Shown here one piece after another: positions 16,999-27,212 of a stretch of 64,000 nucleotides of DNA. The notes below the pieces were generated by a model. That model was not told where the DNA came from. It did no database searches and saw only the letters and a program-made list of their open reading frames with translations. The first letter of the stretch is position 1. Every line of letters begins with the position of its first letter. Both the position numbers and the translations under genes were made by a program. The DNA comes from Acidimicrobiia bacterium (GTDB taxonomy: Bacteria; Acidobacteriota; Vicinamibacteria; Vicinamibacterales; UBA2999): positions 87,893-151,892 of the forward strand of contig VFZG01000004.1 of the NCBI GenBank assembly GCA_016871275.1, written 5' to 3'.

Positions 16999-18482
16999 GG
17001 AACCAACGCGCCAGCGGCATCAGCGTGGCGCTGTTCTCTCTGGTGTCCGGCCGCGGCTGGGGCATCGGCGAGTTTGCCGATCTGCCGCCGTTTGCGCGCT
17101 GGCTCGACGAGGCCGGCCAATTGGTGGTCCAGCTCCTGCCGATTCACGAGATGCCGCCGAACGAGACATCGCCGTACTCGGCGATGACCGCAATGGCACT
17201 CGATCCGATCTACATCTCGATGTGGCAGGTGCACGACTTTGTCGGCCTGGGCGGCGAGCTGGCGATGGATGGCGCCGAGCGCGCCGAGCTCGATCGGCTG
17301 CGGCGCCTGCCGGCCATCGATTACGCGTCGATTCGGCGCCTCAAGAGTCGATGGCTGCGCCGATCGTTCGATCGCTTTCTGACGCTCGAAGTCGCCCGCG
17401 GATCGCCGCGCGCGGCGCGGTTCGACGCGTTTGCGCGAGAGCAGGCCTGGTGGCTCGACGAGTACGCGCTGTTTCGCTCCCTGCACGCACTGCACGAGGA
17501 CCTGCCGTGGACGAAATGGCCCGACCCGCTGGCCAAGGCGGCCGAACTGGCGGTAGTCGAAGCTCGAGCCGCGCTGCGCATCGAAATCACGTATCGCTCC
17601 TACCTGCAGTGGATTGCCGCCGAGCAGTGGGCCGACAGCAAGCGGCTGGCCTGGCCGATCCGCGTGTTCGGCGACCTGCCGTTCATGATTGCCGTGGACA
17701 GTCCCGATGTGTGGGCGCGGCAGGCGGAGTTCCGCTTCGATGCCACCATCGGCGTGCCGCCGGACGCGTTCAGCGAAACCGGACAGGATTGGGGACTGCC
17801 GCCGTGGCGTGCCGCGGTCATGGCCTCGAGCGACTATGCCTGGATGCGCGCACGGTCGCGGCGCTATCGCGATCTGTACGACGGCTATCGCCTGGACCAC
17901 CTGGTCGGGCTGTACCGCACCTGCGTGCGGCCGATCGACAAGTCAGCCGCCGCGTTCTTCGACCCGGCCGACCAGCATGAGCAGCTGGCGCTCGGTGAAA
18001 CGCTGATCGGCATATTTGCGTCGGGCGGAGCGGACCTCATCGCGGAGGATCTCGGATCGATTCCGGCCTTCGTTCGCGAATCAATGGCGCGGCTCGGCCT
18101 GCCTGGACTCAAGGTGCTGCGCTGGGAACGTCACTGGGATCGCGACGGCCAGCCGCCCGTCGATCCCGCCGAGTTCCCCGAGGTGTCGGTGGCGACCACC
18201 GGCACTCACGACATTGAGCCGCTGGCGGCAACGCCGCAAGGCGATACCGAAGACAAACGCGCGACGGTGATGCGTGCGCTGCTGTCGGCGCGATCGCGAT
18301 TGGCGCTGGTGCCGTTGCAGGACGCATTCGGCTGGACGGATCGCATCAACACACCGGCCGTCGTAGACGACGTCAACTGGACGTGGCGGGTGAGGTGGCC
18401 GGTCGATACGTGGCTGACTTCTGACGAAGCGGTCGAGCGCGCCCATCAGCTCAAGGCGTGGACGCGAGAGGCGGGCCGGTGA
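16995..18482 (+). CDS. malQ: 4-alpha-glucanotransferase
   Basis: GTG start overlapping upstream TGA; GH77 features LPIHEMPPNETSPYSAMTAMALDPIYI, YRLDHLVGLYRT, LIAEDLGSIP, TGTHD. Confidence 0.88.
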   Translation: MRNQRASGISVALFSLVSGRGWGIGEFADLPPFARWLDEAGQLVVQLLPIHEMPPNETSPYSAMTAMALDPIYISMWQVHDFVGLGGELAMDGAERAELDRLRRLPAIDYASIRRLKSRWLRRSFDRFLTLEVARGSPRAARFDAFAREQAWWLDEYALFRSLHALHEDLPWTKWPDPLAKAAELAVVEARAALRIEITYRSYLQWIAAEQWADSKRLAWPIRVFGDLPFMIAVDSPDVWARQAEFRFDATIGVPPDAFSETGQDWGLPPWRAAVMASSDYAWMRARSRRYRDLYDGYRLDHLVGLYRTCVRPIDKSAAAFFDPADQHEQLALGETLIGIFASGGADLIAEDLGSIPAFVRESMARLGLPGLKVLRWERHWDRDGQPPVDPAEFPEVSVATTGTHDIEPLAATPQGDTEDKRATVMRALLSARSRLALVPLQDAFGWTDRINTPAVVDDVNWTWRVRWPVDTWLTSDEAVERAHQLKAWTREAGR

Positions 18483-18539
18483 GCGACGCCGGAGGGCCGC
18501 AACCCGATCCTTCCGGCGCTGCTCACGCAGGTCCGATTC

Positions 18540-18775
18540 CTGCTCCCGGTTGATCGACACCGTCGGTTCCAAGCTGCAGGGTGATGCCGACGGCATCTTC
18601 ACCCAGGCGCGATGCCATCGCCCGCAGGGACTCGCGCTGGATGGCGACACGCTGTACGTCGCCGACACCTAATAACCACCAGATCAAGTCGATCGACGCG
18701 GCGACCGGCCGCATCGCGACGCTGACGATTGACGGTTTGACGCCGGCACAGGCGTGGAGCTACCTTCGCCGCTGA
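18540..18775 (+). pseudogene. NHL-repeat protein remnant (C-terminal part), frameshifted
   Basis: DADGIFTQARCHRPQGLALDGDTLYVADT then TAAT insertion then NHQIKSIDAATGRIATLTIDGLTPAQAW. Confidence 0.75.
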
Positions 18776-20013
18776 TGATTGCCCGAGCGTCGATCGCCAT
18801 GGTCCTCGTGAGCCTGTCACTTGCCGTGGCCTGCCAGCCGGCTCGTCCAGCGCCGGATCGCCCGATTGTCATCCTGATTTCGATCGATGGCTTCCGCTGG
18901 GACTATCTCGATACGTTCGCGCCGGCGAATCTGCTGCGTCTCAGTGCTGAAGGCGTGCGCGCCGATAGGCTGATCCCGGAGTTTCCGTCGAAGACCTTTC
19001 CGAATCACTACACGATCGTGACCGGGTTGACGTCGGCTCACCACGGCATCATTTCCAACAACATCAAGGCGCCCGACATTCCCGGCGAGTTCTCGTTGTC
19101 GAATCGCGAGGTCCAGAGCGACCCGCGCTGGTGGGGCGGCGAGCCGATCTGGAACACGGCGGAGCGACAGGGATTGAAATCAGCCCCGATGTTCTGGCCC
19201 GGCTCCGAGGTCCTGATCGGCGGCCGCCGCAGCACCTATTGGATGCCGTATCAGGACGACATGCCGCACGAGCAGCGGGTGAAGCGGGTGCTCGACTGGC
19301 TGCAGCTGCCGCCAGGCGAACGGCCGTCGTTCCTGACGCTGTATTTCAGCGACGTGGACAGCGCCGGCCATCGCCACGGGCCCGATGCGGACGAGACCCG
19401 CGCCGCCGTGGCCAAGGTCGATCGATCGTTGGGACAGCTGATCGCCGGCGTTGAGCGGAGCGGCATGACGGATCGCGTGCACTACGTGATCGTCAGCGAT
19501 CACGGGATGTCGGCGCTGAGTCCTGACCGCACCGTCGTGCTGGACGACTACCTCGACCTGGCTACGGTGGACGTGGTGGATTGGTCGCCGGTGCTGGGCG
19601 TCAACCCCAGGGGCGGCAACCTCGACGCGATCTATGCGAAGTTGAAAGACAAGCATCCGGCGCTGTCGGTGTTTCGCCGGCACGAGATTCCCGAAGCTTA
19701 CGCTCTGGCCAACCACCCGCGCGTGCCTGCGATCTTCGGCGTGGTCAGCGACGGCTGGCAGATCGCGTCGCGGCGGGACGTGGCCCGCTGGCAGGCTCGT
19801 GAGCGGACCCCGCCCGGCGGGGCGCACGGCTATGACGCCTCGAACAAGTCGATGCACGGCGTGTTCGTTGCCGCCGGTCCGCGGATCCGCTCGGCACTGC
19901 GCGTCGCGCCGATCAGGAACATTCACCTCTACGAGCTGATGTGCGCCATCCTCGGCATCCAGCCGGCAAAGAACGACGGCGATCCGGCGGCGACCCGCGA
20001 TATGCTGCGCTGA
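18775..20013 (+). CDS. ectonucleotide pyrophosphatase/phosphodiesterase-type alkaline phosphatase superfamily lipoprotein
   Basis: Lipobox-like LSLAVACQ; ILISIDGFRWDYLD, FPSKTFPNHYTIVTGL, SDHGMS. Confidence 0.9.
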   Translation: MIARASIAMVLVSLSLAVACQPARPAPDRPIVILISIDGFRWDYLDTFAPANLLRLSAEGVRADRLIPEFPSKTFPNHYTIVTGLTSAHHGIISNNIKAPDIPGEFSLSNREVQSDPRWWGGEPIWNTAERQGLKSAPMFWPGSEVLIGGRRSTYWMPYQDDMPHEQRVKRVLDWLQLPPGERPSFLTLYFSDVDSAGHRHGPDADETRAAVAKVDRSLGQLIAGVERSGMTDRVHYVIVSDHGMSALSPDRTVVLDDYLDLATVDVVDWSPVLGVNPRGGNLDAIYAKLKDKHPALSVFRRHEIPEAYALANHPRVPAIFGVVSDGWQIASRRDVARWQARERTPPGGAHGYDASNKSMHGVFVAAGPRIRSALRVAPIRNIHLYELMCAILGIQPAKNDGDPAATRDMLR

Positions 20014-20016
20014 CGC

Positions 20017-21327
20017 ATGAATAGCTCGGATAGGATTACGCCTGCCGGCTGGAAGATCGTGCTCCTGGCCAGCCTCGGCGGCACACTCGAGTTCTACGAC
20101 TTTGTCATCTTCGGCGTGTTCGCCAGGGACATTGCGGCCGCGGTCTTTCCGGCCACCGAGGCAACGGCGTCGCTGCTCGCCACCTTCGCCACCTTCGCGG
20201 TCGGCTACCTGGCCCGCCCGATCGGCGGCCTCGTGCTGGCGCACTACGGCGATCGCTACGGCCGCCGCGCGGTGTTTCTGTGGTCGGTGTTCATCATGTC
20301 GGGCGCCACGCTCGGCATGGGCCTGGTGCCCGACTTCGCCACCATTGGCGTCACCGCGAGCGTGCTGATGGTGATGCTGCGCCTGATCCAGGGCTTCTGC
20401 CTCGGCGGCGAGCTGCCCGGAGCGCTGACCTACGTGGTGGAAACCGCGCCGCGCATTGCGCCGTTCGTCTGCGGCGTGGTGTTTGCGTGCGTGACCATGG
20501 GCGTCGCGGCGGCGACCGGTGTCAGCCTGTCGGTGCGCACCTACCTCGATCCGGACATGGTGCCGCTCTACGGATGGCGCATCGCGTTCATCATCGGCGG
20601 CCTGGGCGGCGTGCTCAGCTTCGTGCTGCGGCGGTCACTGGAAGAATCACCCGAGTTCGCGCGGATGAAGAGCATGGCCGTGCGCCATCCCTTCCGAGAG
20701 CTGCTCAAGACCAACCCCGTGCACGTGCTGATCGGCTGCCTGATTCTCGCCGGCACCGGCACGTTCAACGGGCTGTTCTTCTCGCACTTGCCGGCCTATC
20801 TCTCGCAGGTGCTGCAGTACGACCCGCGCCAGGCCGTGCTGTCGCAGACGGTGGGCGTCATCGCCTCGGCGGTCGGCATCCTGCTGACCGGATGGCTCGG
20901 CGATCGCCTTCCGCCACGCTACCTGCTTGGCGCCGGCGTCGCCATCCTGATGGGCTTCGCGATTCCGTGGTACGGCGCCGTCGAAGCGCGATCGATGAAC
21001 CTCACCCTGCTGTGCGTCATCGCCGGACTGGCCGCCGGGCTCACCAACGGCTCGTTCGCGGTGCTGCTCACCGATCTGTTCCCGACGCGGGTGCGGTTCA
21101 CCGGCGTGGCCCTCGTCTTCAACGTCGGCTTCACGATCTTCAGCGGCACCGCGCCGCTGGTGGCGACCGCCCTGATCAGGGACACCGCCCAGAACACCTC
21201 ACCGGCCTACCTGATGATCGGCAGCGCCGCGCTGGCGCTGCTCGGCAGCCTCTGGGTCGATCGCTACGGCGGCAACGTGATGGCCCGCCCCGCCTCCGCC
21301 ACGGCTACGGCGAGACCGGCGGTGTGA
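20017..21327 (+). CDS. MFS transporter, metabolite:H+ symporter (MHS/ProP-like)
   Basis: GTLEFYDFVIFGVFA, ARPIGGLVLAHYGDRYGRR, RLIQGFCLGGELPGA. Confidence 0.88.
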   Translation: MNSSDRITPAGWKIVLLASLGGTLEFYDFVIFGVFARDIAAAVFPATEATASLLATFATFAVGYLARPIGGLVLAHYGDRYGRRAVFLWSVFIMSGATLGMGLVPDFATIGVTASVLMVMLRLIQGFCLGGELPGALTYVVETAPRIAPFVCGVVFACVTMGVAAATGVSLSVRTYLDPDMVPLYGWRIAFIIGGLGGVLSFVLRRSLEESPEFARMKSMAVRHPFRELLKTNPVHVLIGCLILAGTGTFNGLFFSHLPAYLSQVLQYDPRQAVLSQTVGVIASAVGILLTGWLGDRLPPRYLLGAGVAILMGFAIPWYGAVEARSMNLTLLCVIAGLAAGLTNGSFAVLLTDLFPTRVRFTGVALVFNVGFTIFSGTAPLVATALIRDTAQNTSPAYLMIGSAALALLGSLWVDRYGGNVMARPASATATARPAV

Positions 21328-21404
21328 GAGACGCGCAGACACGATAGACGACGAACACGCAGCCGCCATCCAGCGGACGGCTCACTTTCAGCTCCAGCTT
21401 TCCG

Positions 21405-21905
21405 GGCGAGCTGACGCTCGCCGACATTGCCGAAGAAGCCGGCGTGACGGCGGGCTTGCTGGTGCAGCGGTTTGGGTCCAAGCGCGACCTGCTGCTGGCG
21501 CTCTCGGAACGGTTCTCCGGCAGGACGGCGGAGATGTTCATGGGCCTGCGCGCGCAACACCGTTCAGCGCTGGCCGCACTGCGGGCCTACAGCGACGGCA
21601 TGGCGCACCTGGCCGCGACCCCGGCCGCGCTGGCTCGCAACTTCGCGTACCTGCAGATCGATTTCACGGATCCTGATTTCCGTAAGCACCTGTCAACGCA
21701 GGCGGTGGCGACTTGCGACGAACTGCAGAAACTGATCCGCGAGGTGATGGATGCGGGTGACCTCGTGGACACCACCAACCCCAGGCAATTGGCCCGCACC
21801 ATCGAAGCCGTCGTCAGCGGCTCGATGATGAGCTGGGCGTTCTACCAGGAGGGCACCGCTGCCAAATGGATGCGCCAGGACCTGGACGCTGTACTGCGGC
21901 CGTAG
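21405..21905 (+). pseudogene. TetR-family regulator lacking the first helices of the HTH domain
   Basis: ELTLADIAEEAGVTAGLLVQRFGSKRDLLLALSERF is TetR-like but no start or ILDAAL-type helix precedes it. Confidence 0.6.
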
Positions 21906-21977
21906 CGGCCGCGTCAGCAGATGAAGGCCTAGGTTCTCACATCAATCGACCGTCCGCGCGCAGCGTGGAACCTGGGC

Positions 21978-22889
21978 TCACTTCAGGCGCTGCAGGTCTG
22001 CTTCCGCGGCGATGAAGCCGAACGCATTCCAGCCGGCTCCAGACACGATGGTGTCGAGCGCCTGCCGCGCCCGGGCCTTGTCGCCGGTCACGAAGTAGTA
22101 GTTGGCAACGCCGTAGCCCTGCGTCGCAATCTGCGTCGCATCCGGCGTCTTGGTGTCGAGCAAGGCGTCGGGCTTCTCGAGACCCTTGTACATCAGCAGG
22201 CGGCGGTGATATGCCGTGTTCTCGAGGATGTCCATTTTCGGCTGGATGCGTTCCAGCACTTTTGCCGCGTCGGCCTTGCGATTGAGCCGCATCAGCGTCA
22301 TCCACTGCCAGTCACTGGTCGCGACGATGGAGTCGTCATTGTTGGAGACCTTCATGCACTCCACCCACGCCTCGTACGCCTGGTCGTAGTGGCCCTGTAG
22401 GTAATGCGACAGCGCCAGGTGATACCAGATGTTGAACTGCAGGGTGCTGCGCGGCTTGCCGGCGGGGTTGGGCGCGCCGTCAGGCTCGATCTCATCGGGC
22501 TTGCCCTTGATCAGGGCCACGGCCTTCTCAAAGTCCGCCTGCGCGCTTGCGAACTGCCGGATGCTGATGTAGCGATGGCCGCGATGGCGATAGAACTTCG
22601 GGTTGTCGGGAAACTGCCCGATGCCCTTCGTGAACGCCGCGATGGCGTCGTTGTAGCGCCACAGGTACCCATAGCGGCGGCCGACCCAGATCAGCGCTTC
22701 CGGATCCTTCGGGTTCGCCGCCAGGGTCTTCTGAGCCTGGGCGAGGTCGGCTTCGAGCTTCTGCTGATTCGGAATGCTCGCGGGGATGAGCAGCGGCTTG
22801 CCGGACAGCGAGGTCGCCTCCGGTTTCTGAGCCATCGTCGCCGTCACGCTGGAGGCGAGCACTACAGCGGCCATTGCAAGTCTGATCAT
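21978..22889 (-). CDS. secreted tetratricopeptide repeat protein
   Basis: Signal peptide; TPR-like LAANPKDPEALIWVGRRYGYLWRYNDAIAAFTKGIGQFPDNPKFYRHRGHRYI. Confidence 0.8.
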   Translation of the reverse strand: MIRLAMAAVVLASSVTATMAQKPEATSLSGKPLLIPASIPNQQKLEADLAQAQKTLAANPKDPEALIWVGRRYGYLWRYNDAIAAFTKGIGQFPDNPKFYRHRGHRYISIRQFASAQADFEKAVALIKGKPDEIEPDGAPNPAGKPRSTLQFNIWYHLALSHYLQGHYDQAYEAWVECMKVSNNDDSIVATSDWQWMTLMRLNRKADAAKVLERIQPKMDILENTAYHRRLLMYKGLEKPDALLDTKTPDATQIATQGYGVANYYFVTGDKARARQALDTIVSGAGWNAFGFIAAEADLQRLK

Positions 22890-24103
22890 GGGCGATCTCC
22901 TGAAGTAGCTTCTGCTTCGTGGGCTTCCACGTCAAGCAATCCTGGCTGCGTCGGCGCATCGAGCTTGCGCGCCACGGTTTCGAGCGGATCGATCAGCGGA
23001 ATCTCCTTGGCGCCGCCGGCGCCGAGGTCCCGGAACCGTCGTGCCTTGACCAGCACGTTGTTCTCGAACGAGCCAATCACCCTGTTGAAGGTGGAGAACG
23101 TGCCGTCAAGGCGGCGGCGGAGGTCTTCGAGATGCTCGGCCATGGTGGCCACGCTCTCGTGCAGTGCCTTGCCCAGCCGGCTGATCTCTTCGGCGTTCAG
23201 CGCCAGGCGTTCCTGCTTCCATCCGAACGACGCGGCCCGCAGCAGCGCAATCAGCGTCAGCGGACTGGCAATCAGCACATTCATTTTCACGCCGTAGTCG
23301 ATCAGCGACGAGTCGCGCTCGAGCGCGGCCATGTATATCGCCTCGGCGGGCAGGAACAGCACGACCATCTCCGGTGAAGAGGGCAGCGCGTCCCAGTAGG
23401 CTTTGGCGCCGAGCTTAGTGACATGCTCCTTGACCTGCCTGACGTGATCGGCCAGCTTTCCGCTCCGCACGCCATCATCGTGTGCGCCTTGCGCATCGAG
23501 AAAGGCCTCGAGCGGCGCCTTGGCATCCACCACGATGGAGCGGCCGCCGGGCAGGTTGATCGTCATGTCGGGACGCAGGCGTCCGCCCTCGGTGAAGATG
23601 GTCGGCTGCTGATCGAAGTCGCAATGCTCCATCATGCCGGCAAGCTCGACGACCTTGCGCAGCTGAACCTCGCCCCATTGGCCGCGCACGCCCGGCGAGC
23701 GCAGCGCACGCACCAGCGTCTGCGTTTCCTGCTGCAGCTGCCGCTGGGTGTGGCCAACCAGGTTGAGCAGTGACCGCAGGCTGGCGCTGTCGTCGATGCG
23801 GGTCTTCTCGACGTCCTTGAGCCTGGCGTCGACCTGGACGAGCGTGTCCTTGAGGGGCGTGACCAGCGAGCCAAGCTCCTGCTGGCGGCGGGTCAGATCG
23901 ATCGCGGCGTCGCGATGCACGTTGCCCAGTTTCTGATCGGCCAGTTTCAGAAACTCGTCAGTGGAGGCCTTGAGCGTGGTGGCGGCCAGCGCCTGGAACG
24001 CGTCGCGGAGCCGTTGGTCGTTGCCGGCGCGGGTACGCGACGCCAGCATCCAGCCGGCGGTGAATCCCGCGATGAGCGCGCCGACGATGAAGGCAATGTC
24101 CAC
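22886..24103 (-). CDS. rmuC: DNA recombination protein RmuC
   Basis: VRGQWGEVQLRKVVELAGM, PGGRSIVVDAKAPLEAFLDA. Confidence 0.9.
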   Translation of the reverse strand: MDIAFIVGALIAGFTAGWMLASRTRAGNDQRLRDAFQALAATTLKASTDEFLKLADQKLGNVHRDAAIDLTRRQQELGSLVTPLKDTLVQVDARLKDVEKTRIDDSASLRSLLNLVGHTQRQLQQETQTLVRALRSPGVRGQWGEVQLRKVVELAGMMEHCDFDQQPTIFTEGGRLRPDMTINLPGGRSIVVDAKAPLEAFLDAQGAHDDGVRSGKLADHVRQVKEHVTKLGAKAYWDALPSSPEMVVLFLPAEAIYMAALERDSSLIDYGVKMNVLIASPLTLIALLRAASFGWKQERLALNAEEISRLGKALHESVATMAEHLEDLRRRLDGTFSTFNRVIGSFENNVLVKARRFRDLGAGGAKEIPLIDPLETVARKLDAPTQPGLLDVEAHEAEATSGDRP

Positions 24104-24284
24104 GCTTCGGCAGTGTAACAGCGATTACCGAATCGTCCGTGTCGGCCCACGACGGCTTTGGCCGCCGCCACAGCGGGACCGACGCCGACAGCGGCGAGGC
24201 CATTGAGCGTCTCGATCTGGCGCCCGAGCTGGTCCAGCTGCGGTACGCAAGACGAGCAGGAGCCCGCTGGCTGCGGCTGTCGCG

Positions 24285-24542
24285 GTGATCGTCGTATTGT
24301 TCGGCGTCATCGGCTGGCTCTCGACGCGTGAGACCGAGGGGCTGCGCGAAGGCGACGGCGAACTGGTCGTGCAAACCCCCGCACCCGGCGCCGCGGTCAC
24401 GATCGACGGCAAGCCCATGGGCGTGGCGCCGCCGACCATTGCGCTGTCTTCCGGCGCTCACCTCGTGGAAGTGAAGATTGGCAACGGCGAACCGCGTGTC
24501 GTCCCCGTGATGATTCGTGCCGGCGTGCAAACCGCGCAGTAG
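24285..24542 (+). CDS. PEGA-domain membrane protein, possibly truncated at 5' end
   Basis: TM then GDGELVVQTPAPGAAVTIDGKPMGVAPPTIALSSGAHLVEVKI; reading continues after TAG as VEMPEPLIAVQPPAEKSRKR*. Confidence 0.5.
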   Translation: MIVVLFGVIGWLSTRETEGLREGDGELVVQTPAPGAAVTIDGKPMGVAPPTIALSSGAHLVEVKIGNGEPRVVPVMIRAGVQTAQ

Positions 24543-24635
24543 GTGGAGATGCCGGAGCCCCTCATAGCGGTCCAACCGCCGGCCGAAAAGAGTCGCAAGC
24601 GGTAGCCCCGATTTGCTAGGATTTACCAGCTTTTC

Positions 24636-25892
24636 ATGCGCAAGTCTTACTACCTCGGTGCGGCACTTGGCCTGTTCGCTCTCGGCCTGCCATCAGCGTT
24701 CTGGCTGGTGTCGGCCGCCGATCCGGCGGCGACCGTTCGCGCCTACGACGTGCCGCTCGAAAAGGATGCGGATTTCCTCACCGGCTACGTGCCGGCCCGC
24801 ACCACGCTGTCGAACCTGTTCGAGAACCACATGATTCAACGCGCCGACACGCCGGCGCTGGTCGCCTCAATCTCGGCGGCCATGGATGTGCGCCGGATGC
24901 GCGCCGGTCAGCCGTACACCATCGATCGCCTGCTCGACGGCCGCGTGCGCCGGTTCGAATACGAGATCGATCGCGATCGCCGGCTCACGGTCTCGCGGGC
25001 ATCGTCCGAGGGCGCACCGCGCTTCCTCACGGCAATCGAGCGCATTCCGAAAGAGACCACCGTGGTCGCCGTCGAGGGCGCCATGACCCGCGAGACGAGC
25101 TCGTTGATCGCGGCGCTCGACGCGTCTGGTGAGGGCCTCGCGCTGGCGCTCGGCATCGCCGACGTGTTCTCGGGAGAGATCGATTTCAACTCCGATCTGC
25201 AACCCGGCGACAGCTTCCGCGTGCTCGTGGAGCGCCATACCCGTGAAGGCAAGCCCGCCGGCTACGGCGCCATCCTGGCCGGCGAGATCGTCAACATGGA
25301 TCGAAAGATCCGCGCGATTCGCTTCACGCCCGACGGCGGCTCACCGGCGTATTACGATGAGAACGGCCGTTCGCTGAAGCGGTTTTTCCTGAAATCTCCG
25401 CTCAAGTTCGAACCGAGGATTACCTCGCGGTTCTCCAGCTCGCGCAAGCATCCCATTCTCGGCTACGCACGCGCCCACAACGGCGTGGACTACTACGCGC
25501 CGGCCGGCGCGCCGGTGGGAGCTGTGGCGCCAGGCGTGGTGACGCTCGCCGGGTGGACCAGTGGCGGCGGCCGCACCGTGAAGGTGCGGCACAACAACGG
25601 CTACGAGACCGAGTATCTGCATCTGTCGGCGATCTCGGTCCGGGCGGGAGCGCGCGTCGGGCAGGGAGAGCTCGTCGGCCGGGTCGGCCAGACCGGCCTG
25701 GCCACCGGCGTGCACCTGCACTACGGGATGAAGAAACACGGCCGCTACGTCAACCCGGTCATTGAGCACCGGAACATGCCGCCGGGAGAGCCGATCGCGC
25801 CGACGCTGATGACAGTGTTCACCAGCGACCGCGATCGCTACCTGCAGTTGATGTTCAAACCCACGCAGTCACGCGCAACGAACGACAACTAG
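24636..25892 (+). CDS. M23 family metallopeptidase
   Basis: HNGVDYYAPAGAPV...EYLHLS...TGVHLHYGM. Confidence 0.92.
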   Translation: MRKSYYLGAALGLFALGLPSAFWLVSAADPAATVRAYDVPLEKDADFLTGYVPARTTLSNLFENHMIQRADTPALVASISAAMDVRRMRAGQPYTIDRLLDGRVRRFEYEIDRDRRLTVSRASSEGAPRFLTAIERIPKETTVVAVEGAMTRETSSLIAALDASGEGLALALGIADVFSGEIDFNSDLQPGDSFRVLVERHTREGKPAGYGAILAGEIVNMDRKIRAIRFTPDGGSPAYYDENGRSLKRFFLKSPLKFEPRITSRFSSSRKHPILGYARAHNGVDYYAPAGAPVGAVAPGVVTLAGWTSGGGRTVKVRHNNGYETEYLHLSAISVRAGARVGQGELVGRVGQTGLATGVHLHYGMKKHGRYVNPVIEHRNMPPGEPIAPTLMTVFTSDRDRYLQLMFKPTQSRATNDN

Positions 25893-25909
25893 TGACGCTC
25901 CACTAGTTG
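25886..25909. terminator. stem-loop across the M23 stop codon
   Basis: CAACTAGTG-acgctc-CACTAGTTG, perfect 9-bp arms; no U-tract. Confidence 0.35.
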
Positions 25910-25983
25910 CTGGCTGCTCGCCACTCCGGCGACAACAGCCGCCGCAAGATGCCGGCCATCGCGGCCATATAATGGCAGGTTCA

Positions 25984-27195
25984 ATGTCCGCGATTTATCC
26001 CTTTGCCGCACTCCGGCCGTCGCCCAAGGCTGCCGCCACGGTCGCGTCGGTTCCCTACGATGTCGTAAACACCGATGAGGCGCGGGCGCTCGCCACGGGC
26101 AATCCGCTGAGCTTCCTGCATGTCTCCAGACCCGAGATCGACATGCCTGCCGGTGCAGATCTTCATTCGGAGGCGGCCTACCAGCAGGCGGCGTCCGCAT
26201 TTTCCGCTCTTCAGACCGATGCCCCGCTAATCGTCGAAGACACGCCGAGCTTCTACGTCTATCGATTGACGATGGGGGCGCACGTGCAGGCGGGCGTGGC
26301 CGCGTGTTTCTCGATCGATGAATACGATCGCGGTCTGATCAAGAAGCACGAGAAGACCCGCCCCGACAAGGAGGACGATCGCACGCGCCACATGCTGGCA
26401 ATCAGCGCGCAGACCGGACCGGTGTTCCTGACCTATCGGGGCTCGACGGCGATCGACGCCGCGGTGGCACGCATCGTGACCGGCGCCGCGCTGTTCGAGT
26501 TCACGGCGCCCGACGGAGTGCGGCACGAAGTGTGGCGGGTGCCGGCGGACGAGAACCAGGCGATGGTCGACGGCTTCGCGCACGTCGAGGCGCTCTACAT
26601 CGCCGACGGTCATCACAGGGCGGCTTCAGCGGCTCGGGCTCGCACGGCGAAAACAGCGTCTGTGCCATCTGCGGCCCTGGCATCCGAGGCCGGTCGCGTC
26701 CTGGCCGTGGCGTTCCCCGACAACCAGATGCAGGTGCTGCCGTACAACCGCGTTGTCCGCGACTTGAACGGCAGGACGCCCGAGCAACTGCTGAAGCAGC
26801 TCGAGGGGAGGTTCTCCGTTCGCCCGGGCGGACCCGAATCGCCGACGCAGAAGGGCGTGATGGCGATGTACCTCGCCGGGCAGTGGTTCACCATCGATGT
26901 CAAGACCGCCGCCGATGCGCTGGATGTCGATGTCCTGCAGACGGCCGTGCTCGAGCCCATGCTCGGCATCAAGGACGTCCGCACCGACAAACGAATCGAC
27001 TTCGTCGGCGGCATTCGCGGCACACAGGAGTTACAGCGCCTGGTCGATTCCGGCGCCTTTGCGGTGGCCTTCTCGCTCTATCCGGTGTCGGTGTGCGACC
27101 TGATGCGCATCTCGGACGCCGGCGGGATCATGCCGCCGAAGTCGACCTGGTTCGAGCCGAAGCTGCGCGACGGACTGCTGTCGCATCTCATTTGA
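25984..27195 (+). CDS. DUF1015 family protein
   Basis: IYPFAALRPSPKAAATVASVPYDVVNTDEARALATGNPLSFLHVSRPE; YIADGHHRAASAARAR. Confidence 0.9.
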   Translation: MSAIYPFAALRPSPKAAATVASVPYDVVNTDEARALATGNPLSFLHVSRPEIDMPAGADLHSEAAYQQAASAFSALQTDAPLIVEDTPSFYVYRLTMGAHVQAGVAACFSIDEYDRGLIKKHEKTRPDKEDDRTRHMLAISAQTGPVFLTYRGSTAIDAAVARIVTGAALFEFTAPDGVRHEVWRVPADENQAMVDGFAHVEALYIADGHHRAASAARARTAKTASVPSAALASEAGRVLAVAFPDNQMQVLPYNRVVRDLNGRTPEQLLKQLEGRFSVRPGGPESPTQKGVMAMYLAGQWFTIDVKTAADALDVDVLQTAVLEPMLGIKDVRTDKRIDFVGGIRGTQELQRLVDSGAFAVAFSLYPVSVCDLMRISDAGGIMPPKSTWFEPKLRDGLLSHLI

Positions 27196-27212
27196 GGGAT
27201 CAGGGATCAGGC

